Both the position numbers and the translations under genes were made by a program. From positions 1-23,845 of IMG/VR virus record IMGVR_UViG_3300046167_000574: a stretch of DNA of 23,845 nucleotides; one strand, given 5' to 3'. Below the pieces are notes generated by a model. The model saw only the letters and a list, made by a program, of their open reading frames with translations. It was not told where the DNA came from and ran no database searches. The DNA comes from a virus. Of the stretch, positions 20,031-23,845 are shown piece after piece; positions within the stretch are counted from its first letter, which is position 1; every line of letters begins with the position of its first letter.

Positions 20031-20252
20031 ATGTCGGATCAACAAGAGATAACCGCAGAGCAGTACATGATCAATCAAACGATTGATAACTTAGCAAAAG
20101 CTAATGCTAACCAGGCGTTGCAAATAGCAAACCTACAAGCGCAACTTGCACTAATAGAAGCGCAAAGTAAGCAACGGGCCAAAGAGGAGGAGCCGATTCC
20201 TGGTGAAGATCCAATACAGCCCGACCTAGAGATGCCGGACATCGAACACTAA
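20031..20252 (+). CDS. Small coiled-coil protein, unknown function
   Basis: The 73-aa product has a helical, Gln/Ala/Leu-rich middle (NANQALQIANLQAQLALIEAQSKQ) with heptad-like hydrophobic spacing, predicted to form a coiled coil. It ends in an acidic, Pro-rich tail (EEEPIPGEDPIQPDLEMPDIEH). AAGGAGGGG, 5 bases before ATG, is a very strong ribosome binding site. It has a candidate promoter before it and a terminator after it, so it may be expressed alone. No family is recognised; it may be a structural accessory or a lysogeny-expressed extra gene. Confidence 0.7.
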   Translation: MSDQQEITAEQYMINQTIDNLAKANANQALQIANLQAQLALIEAQSKQRAKEEEPIPGEDPIQPDLEMPDIEH

Positions 20253-20257
20253 CCAAG

Positions 20258-20278
20258 AGCCCCGAAAGGGGCTTTTTT
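20258..20278 (+). terminator. Rho-independent terminator
   Basis: The arms AGCCCC (20258-20263) and GGGGCT (20268-20273) pair fully around a GAAA tetraloop, with a run of six T (20273-20278). It ends the unit of the small coiled-coil gene; the next gene starts only 12 bp later without a clear binding site. Confidence 0.92.
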
Positions 20279-20289
20279 CATTCTGGTAA

Positions 20290-20643
20290 ATGGATATATC
20301 CGAAGACACAAAGTTCAACATCCCTCTTAGAAACATTATCGGCCTAATAGCCGGATCAGTGGTAGCTACCTCCGCATACTTACAACTCGACAGTCGACTG
20401 ACAGCAATCGAGCATCGCAGCGAAATAGATCGCATGGAAGTCATCGCAAATTCCGATTTCAGAATTCGCTGGCCTAGGGGTGAGATTGGTAGCCTCCCAG
20501 CGGACGCAGAACAATTCCTGCGTATTGAGGCGCACGACCGCGACATAGAGAAACTATATCGTCTTCAAGATGAGCTTATCGATGTCCGTATACGGCTAGG
20601 CCAAGTTTTAAGCGAGATTGAGCAAATTAAAGGAGAGAAGTAA
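20290..20643 (+). CDS. One-TM membrane protein, possible holin or lysis accessory
   Basis: The 117-aa product has a cytoplasmic-looking N-terminus, one predicted membrane segment at about residues 14-31 (IIGLIAGSVVATSAYLQL), and a long charged helical C-terminus (ELIDVRIRLGQVLSEIEQIKGEK). The ATG follows an in-frame TAA at 20287, so no longer form is possible, but the binding site is weak and a terminator lies just upstream. Its closeness to the lysozyme gene at 21186 allows a holin-like or spanin-like role; no lipobox or holin signature is visible, so this is only a guess. It overlaps the next gene by 1 base (TAATG). Confidence 0.65.
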   Translation: MDISEDTKFNIPLRNIIGLIAGSVVATSAYLQLDSRLTAIEHRSEIDRMEVIANSDFRIRWPRGEIGSLPADAEQFLRIEAHDRDIEKLYRLQDELIDVRIRLGQVLSEIEQIKGEK

Positions 20644-21192
20644 TGGCTACTTATACATTCCAAAATGGGGACGGACCTTATCAGCTTTTCCCTACAAGCA
20701 TCGAGCCTGAAAGCTTCGAGATAAGACATCCACGGAGAACGCTCGTAGCTGACTCCAGAAGTATGCGTCGTCAGTCGCGCTCGATCGGCGGTGTTCGCAT
20801 TGAGGCGACGTTTAAGTTTCCTCCAATGCACAAAGACGAGTACGGCACTTTTCGCTGCGTTCTTTCGACTCATAGATGGTCGGCATACAGTTTTCGCTAT
20901 GCGTTGGCCGTCTGTTCGCGACGACAGCAGTTACACGACAACTGTTTAAAGATCGGTGAGTACTACAACCGCAACAGCAGCACCTTAAATAATCAGCTGA
21001 TGCAGTATGTGGGACTTAGCGGCGTGACCCTATCACCGATCCCCCCGGCGCGAGACACTGGCTACTGTGTCGTTAAGCCTACCGAATCTACCTTCCCACT
21101 CTAAGTGCTCACTTAACACAGACACGCCGACGATCGAATACGGATCGGACGGCTTCATTCGCTACAGCATGGACATAATCGAACGATGGTAA
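20643..21192 (+). CDS. Unidentified phage protein, about 182 aa (frameshifted)
   Basis: The open frame stops at 21104, but the bases after it, read in another frame, give NTDTPTIEYGSDGFIRYSMDIIERW and a stop at 21190-21192 that overlaps the lysozyme start (ATGGTAA). That end resembles tail-associated proteins ending in xYSxDIxERW. A frame change at about 20906-20909 would restore FRYALPSVRDDSSYTTT. At least one more pair of indels lies between 20950 and 21110, and I cannot place them. The beginning (IRHPRRTLVADSRSMRRQSRSIGG, FKFPPMHKDEY) is basic and intact. AAAGGAGAG precedes ATG. Function is unknown; a tail-tip or assembly role is possible from the C-terminal pattern. Confidence 0.62.
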
Positions 21193-21608
21193 AATTCAAA
21201 CAGATTGCATTAGAGCAGCTTAAAACACGACGAGGGTCTACGCTTTTTCCCTACCAATGTAGCGCTGACAAGCTGACCATTGGCTACGGCAGAAATATCC
21301 AGGATAACGGCATCTCTGAGTTTGAAGCTGAGCAGATGTTGCTAAGCGACACACAAGTAGCATTAGAAGACGCTAAGAAGTTTGTTGGCGCAGCTACTTG
21401 GGAAGAGCTTAGTGATGTGCGTCAGGCTTGCTTGATCAATATGGCCTTTAACCTGGGGCTACCTACTCTTAAAAAGTTTGAGTTGTTTAAAAAGGCTCTA
21501 CAAGAAGGGGATATGGTTGAGGCCAGCTCGCAAATGTTAGATAGCCGATGGGCTAGACAGGTCGGCCAGCGCGCAAACAGGTTGGCCCATTTGATACAGC
21601 AGGGTTAA
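21186..21608 (+). CDS. Endolysin, T4-type lysozyme (GH24)
   Basis: This muramidase of about 140 aa would break the peptidoglycan at lysis. LTIGYGRNIQDNGISEFEAEQML and QACLINMAFNLGLPTLKKF are classic GH24 motifs, and the C-terminal SRWARQVGQRANRLAHLI is also typical. As read, the N-terminus gives LKTRRGSTLFPYQC, which lacks the catalytic Glu. Removing one A from AAAA at 21222-21225 and adding one T to TTTTT at 21244-21248 gives LKHDEGLRFFPYQC, with the expected EG motif. So the gene is probably intact and the sequence carries a compensating indel pair. No signal peptide or SAR anchor is seen, so a holin would be needed. Confidence 0.93.
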   Translation: MVKFKQIALEQLKTRRGSTLFPYQCSADKLTIGYGRNIQDNGISEFEAEQMLLSDTQVALEDAKKFVGAATWEELSDVRQACLINMAFNLGLPTLKKFELFKKALQEGDMVEASSQMLDSRWARQVGQRANRLAHLIQQG

Positions 21609-21633
21609 CTATAGTGTATCCCTATAGTATAGT
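21605..21633 (+). promoter_or_regulatory. Sigma70-type promoter for the small ORF and Cro-like gene
   Basis: TTAACT (21605-21610), a 17-base spacer and TATAGT (21628-21633) match bacterial -35/-10 elements well. The -35 overlaps the lysozyme stop codon. ACTATAGT (21608-21615), a perfect palindrome overlapping the -35 and spacer, could be an operator. Confidence 0.65.
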
Positions 21634-21656
21634 GTCCTTTGTGAGGAGGACTCGCT

Positions 21657-21860
21657 ATGAGCACATTAAGCAGCTTTGCCCGTATGTTACGCAAACACGA
21701 TTGGTACTATGACTACTCTGATGACCATCGTGCGTGGTGTAAAGGCCGGGATAACTGGAACAGAATTCAACAAACAAAAGCAAAGATCAACGAGATGGGA
21801 GAGCACAAAGCCCAACTCGGAGATGCGCTATTTCTAAAATACAAACCAGAGCAACTATAA
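21657..21860 (+). CDS. Small conserved-looking phage protein, unknown function
   Basis: The 67-aa product is basic and aromatic-rich at the start (MLRKHDWYYDYSDDHRAWCKGRDNW), then helical and charged. TGAGGAGGA, about 7 bases before ATG, is a strong binding site, and a good promoter lies 24 bp upstream of the gene. It ends 1 bp before the Cro-like gene and is very likely cotranscribed with it. I recognise no family. Its place at the lysogeny end suggests an early or regulatory role. Confidence 0.68.
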   Translation: MSTLSSFARMLRKHDWYYDYSDDHRAWCKGRDNWNRIQQTKAKINEMGEHKAQLGDALFLKYKPEQL

Positions 21861-21861
21861 G

Positions 21862-22095
21862 ATGGAAGCCATTGACGCGCTAAAACTATTAGAGGAAAAA
21901 GCCGGAGGACCACTTAAGTGTTCGCGGTTGTTGTCCGTTGATTACACAGGAAGCTATGCGGCTTGGAAGTCAGGGAGGAAACCCATCCCTAGGTACATTC
22001 ACGCCTCTATTGCCGCACACCTTGATGTGTTGGAGCGGGAAACCGGGTTCGAACCGGCGACCTATACCTTGGCAAGGTATCGCTCTACCAACTGA
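21862..22095 (+). CDS. Cro-like HTH protein whose 3' end overlaps the antisense tRNA-Gly
   Basis: The 77-aa product has a predicted helix-turn-helix: a DALKLLEEKAGG helix, KCSRLLSVD, and SYAAWKSGRKPIPRYIHASIAAHLDVL, the common pattern of small Cro/CI-type DNA-binding proteins. The last 19-20 residues (RETGFEPATYTLARYRSTN) are the reverse complement of the tRNA. These are well known as spurious peptides made by tRNA antisense reading, and here the ORF truly runs into the tRNA. Crossing over at the anticodon would change only these last residues. A genuine start at 21862 without a strong binding site suggests coupling to the upstream ORF. It may oppose the minus-strand HTH regulator. Confidence 0.65.
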   Translation: MEAIDALKLLEEKAGGPLKCSRLLSVDYTGSYAAWKSGRKPIPRYIHASIAAHLDVLERETGFEPATYTLARYRSTN

Positions 22096-22106
22096 GCTAT
22101 TCCCGC
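22031..22106 (-). tRNA. tRNA-Gly (anticodon GCC), complete with encoded CCA
   Basis: Read on the minus strand, all arms of the cloverleaf are present. The acceptor stem pairs GCGGGAA with TTCCCGC and is followed by T and CCA. The D arm pairs GCTC with GAGC. The anticodon stem pairs ATACC with GGTAT around the loop TTGCCAA. The variable loop has 5 bases, and the T arm pairs GCCGG with CCGGT around TTCGAAC. Total length is 76 nt. Overall similarity is to gamma/betaproteobacterial tRNA-Gly. It stands alone beside the integrase, so it is probably the attachment target copy or a phage-carried tRNA. Confidence 0.96.
22065..22079. repeat. 15-bp att core candidate, copy 1 (anticodon arm of tRNA-Gly)
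   Basis: TACCTTGGCAAGGTA is nearly the whole anticodon stem and loop and is itself an inverted repeat (7+1+7). An identical copy lies at 22234. Tyrosine recombinases often use the symmetric anticodon arm as the core. Confidence 0.7.
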
Positions 22107-22143
22107 AGTGTTTCACTGTAGTTCTGCATCTTTGCCTGGCGAG

Positions 22144-22230
22144 TGTGTACGCATCGTGTACCGTACAAACCAGGCGTTTTAACCTCAACAACCTACCGCT
22201 ATGCCTAGCTTTGTAGATAGATTGTGTACC
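22144..22230. repeat. TGTGTAC(C) repeats, candidate integrase arm-type sites
   Basis: TGTGTAC at 22144, CGTGTACC at 22155 and TGTGTACC at 22223 are in the same orientation. The integrase has an N-terminal part that looks like an arm-binding domain. Their function is inferred from position only. Confidence 0.4.
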
Positions 22231-22233
22231 TGC

Positions 22234-22248
22234 TACCTTGGCAAGGTA
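22234..22248. repeat. 15-bp att core candidate, copy 2 (next to the integrase stop)
   Basis: This is an identical TACCTTGGCAAGGTA, 16 bp from the integrase stop codon and outside any tRNA. Identity ends at both edges. It is either a real attP core or the remnant of an older att duplication. Confidence 0.65.
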
Positions 22249-22264
22249 ACAAGCACAACCCTAC

Positions 22265-23331
22265 CTATATCGAAACACTGTAGTCTACATCAAAGAATTT
22301 ACGGTCGTGTCCCACTAGATACAGCTCCGTAGTGGACTCGTCTGTGTGAGCCATTATCTTACTAATGGTTTCACCAGGAGCGCCCATAAGTTCTAAGTTA
22401 GCTGCCGCTAAAGAGCGTATCTCGTGGAACGTCGGGTGGTCGTCTGCTCTGATCAACTCCCTCATACATTCAGTAAACTGCTTACTGATCATGTCAGGCG
22501 TCATTTGGCAGACGTGCTCTTTCGTTTTACCGCGACGGTTAGCGCCGAAGTGTGACAACACAAACGGACAGTCTCTGTTCATCATAGCTAGTCGACGACA
22601 TTCCTTGAGCTCATGTAGTAGCTGGGGGTGTTTCTGCAAATCCCACCTTAGCCTGGTCGCTTCGACCTCTCCCCTAGAGGCTATGCTCTTACTTACTGAT
22701 ACATACAGTGAGCCATCTCTAATATCATCCCACCGTAACTCAGCTAAATCGCCACGCCTCAGTGTAGTAAGTAGTGATAGCTGACAAGGCCTGTACGAGG
22801 CCGTCATAGCCTTTGTCGGTAGCAACACGTAGCACCCCATCAAACATACCCTTAGTCAGTCTCTGTCTTTTCTTTTTAGGCAAGCCTTCTTATCTAGTAG
22901 TTCTATAGGATTCGCCGGTAGCACTATAAGCCCTGACAACATACACCACTTAATGAAGCGATTAAGCTCTGGCCGTAGGTTGTCTTGTTGGTGCCTGGTT
23001 AGTGTGTCCCAGTAGTCTAAGAAGTGCGTCATCGACACCGTGGTCGGCTTACACATGCTTTCAAAAACGTCAGCAAACTTACGCAGCACGTATTACTGCC
23101 CCGCCATTTTTGCTTTGTTAAAAGATCAGGAGAGCCACCCTCTCTCCTAACCAGGTGACGATTGACTAGCTCGAGCCACGCTCCGGGCGGCGCTTTGAAC
23201 TGTGACACAGCGGCTTCAGCAGCAAAGACAGCTTGTGTCTCACTAGCCGCTGTTATCGTCTTGTAGCTACCGTTAGGTAATTTGACCCGCCACTTATTAG
23301 GCCGACCTTTTGGATCTGAGTAGATCTTCAT
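22265..23331 (-). CDS. int: Tyrosine-type integrase (frameshifted)
   Basis: This enzyme would recombine attP with the host attB for integration and, with helpers, excision. Three frame pieces (23331-23029, 23089-22856, 22843-22265) join into about 355 aa if single-base changes near 23085, 22860 and 22775 are allowed. The junctions then read KRKDRDLTKGMFDGVLRVATD and VQALSASLLTTLRRGDL. The N-terminus (NKWRVKLPNGSYKTITAASETQA) looks like an AP2-like arm-binding domain. The middle is a SAM-like core-binding domain (MTHFLDYWDTLTRHQQ). The catalytic part shows R in TTLRRGDL, HEIR (HxxR), H in MAHTDES and the nucleophile Tyr in TTELYLV (22319-22321). ATG overlaps the end of the regulator gene (ATGA). 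Some of these indels look like deletions, unlike most others in the window. Confidence 0.92.
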
Positions 23332-23648
23332 AGCAAGTCGCGATTGGAGTTCTTCCCGTAGATCGCTTTAAAGTAGTCGTCTGTTTCGTAGAACCGGACG
23401 CACTCTTTAGCAAAAGCTTGGGTGTCTACACCGAGCACTCTAGCCCATAGCTCGGTATCGTCTGGTGGTATTCGTACTCGACCGTTCTCAATTTGAGAGA
23501 CCATTGTGAAGTACTTCTGACCCACTAGCCTAGCTAGATCGTGTTGTGTTAGTTGTGCGGCCTGTCGGAGTGACTGTAGTACTCGACCAAACTCGACACG
23601 TTTTCCTAAATCTGCTCTTGCGTTTTTAGGACGCTTATCTGCATTCAT
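23328..23648 (-). CDS. XRE-family HTH regulator, probable lysogeny control protein
   Basis: The 106-aa product has a basic N-terminus and a Cro/CI-type HTH at about residues 22-75: FGRVLQSLRQAAQLTQHDLARLVGQK, then YFTMVSQIENGRVRIPPDDTELWARVLGV. The remaining 30 residues lack a peptidase (LexA/S24) domain, so this is a short repressor or an operon regulator rather than a RecA-cleavable CI. It overlaps integrase by 4 bases, so both are translated together. GGGAGAGA lies about 11 bases before ATG. It could bind the ACTATAGT-like sites near 19986, 21608, 22115, 22277 and 23573; this is only an inference. Confidence 0.85.
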   Translation of the reverse strand: MNADKRPKNARADLGKRVEFGRVLQSLRQAAQLTQHDLARLVGQKYFTMVSQIENGRVRIPPDDTELWARVLGVDTQAFAKECVRFYETDDYFKAIYGKNSNRDLL

Positions 23649-23705
23649 GACAGATCTCTCTCCCTTTTAGTTCAAGCGCCAAACGTACCACCACCGACGT
23701 TGCCG

Positions 23706-23843
23706 CTATTGTCGCGGTTGCCACTTTCGCATATATCTATCTGTAATGTCTATACCCAATGCGTTTATAAGTGTTGTTGCTGTAGTGCCTAGTTTTATGA
23801 CACCAGCGTCTACAGTATGAGGGCCCCCTACAGCATCAATAGC
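23706..23843 (-). CDS. 3' end of an unidentified minus-strand gene, cut by the window edge
   Basis: One frame is open from the right edge for 45 codons to a TAG at 23706-23708. The translated end contains AIDAVGGPHTVDAGVIKLG and GIDITDRYMRKWQPRQ, and the amino acid mix looks like a real protein. The other two minus frames stop at once. It lies 57 bp upstream of the HTH regulator in the same direction and may belong to the same unit. No family can be named from 45 residues. Confidence 0.4.
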   Translation of the reverse strand, partial: AIDAVGGPHTVDAGVIKLGTTATTLINALGIDITDRYMRKWQPRQ

Positions 23844-23845
23844 TA

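Larger units (their letters stand above)
22107..22264. other. Presumed attachment region (attP) between tRNA-Gly and integrase
   Basis: This 158-bp intergenic region holds the second core copy, three TGTGTAC-type repeats (22144-22150, 22156-22162, 22223-22230) that may be arm-type integrase sites, and an inverted repeat GCCTGG/CCAGGC (22134-22139 and 22170-22175) around two of them. On the minus strand, TTGAGG (22181-22186) and TACGGT (22158-22163) lie 17 bp apart and could be a weak tRNA promoter. The integrase gene ends at its right border. Confidence 0.55.

Noticed and set aside
20290-20643. Firm holin call
   Set aside because: One membrane segment and closeness to the lysozyme are not enough; no holin family motif is visible.
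22031-22216. Plus- and minus-strand frames across the tRNA (e.g. GFEPATYTLARYRS text) as independent proteins
   Set aside because: These are the well-known false peptides from reading tRNA genes; only the HTH gene that begins upstream is kept.
22365-22784. Open frame of 139 codons on the plus strand
   Set aside because: It lies antisense to the integrase catalytic domain, which has all conserved residues on the minus strand.
23649-23705. Promoter for the minus-strand regulator/integrase unit
   Set aside because: No convincing -35/-10 pair was found in the 57 bp; the promoter may lie beyond the window.

Overview
The window is a 23.8 kb stretch of a temperate tailed phage or prophage (siphovirus, HK97/lambda-like head and tail modules). 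The DNA begins inside the large terminase gene and ends inside an unidentified minus-strand gene. A complete tRNA-Gly(GCC) of gamma/betaproteobacterial type lies beside the integrase. This suggests a proteobacterial host, perhaps a marine gammaproteobacterium, but the sequence does not settle the host further.

Layout. Bases 1-4.64 kb carry the packaging and head genes on the plus strand: terminase large subunit, portal, prohead protease with an extra N-terminal domain, and HK97-fold major capsid protein. Bases 4.66-10.56 kb carry the connector and tail genes: gp6-like connector, head closure protein, DUF3168-like tail completion protein, tail tube, terminator, a G/GT pair of tail chaperones joined by a -1 ribosomal frameshift, a gp10-like protein, the tape measure and a tail-tip adaptor. 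Bases 10.56-19.99 kb hold a giant J-like tip and fibre protein ending in a peptidase S74 chaperone domain, a small tail protein and a second fibre-like protein. Bases 20.0-21.6 kb hold a small gene with its own promoter and terminator, a one-TM protein, an unidentified 182-aa protein and a T4-type lysozyme. Bases 21.6-22.1 kb hold a promoter, a small ORF and a Cro-like HTH gene whose 3' end overlaps the antisense tRNA. Bases 22.03-22.26 kb form the presumed attP region. Bases 22.27-23.84 kb lie on the minus strand: tyrosine integrase, overlapping HTH regulator, and a partial unknown gene.

Two points dominate. First, many structural genes and the integrase are broken by single-base indels, mostly +1 and mostly in short homopolymers. 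Removing one base restores family-typical protein each time. This looks like sequencing error rather than decay, so those genes are given as single reconstructed CDSs. Second, the attachment region is unusual. It has a full tRNA-Gly, a second perfect copy of the 15-bp anticodon-arm core 169 bp away next to the integrase stop codon, TGTGTAC repeats between them, and a regulator gene running into the tRNA. This raises the possibility of tRNA replacement on integration and of integration-linked change to the regulator.
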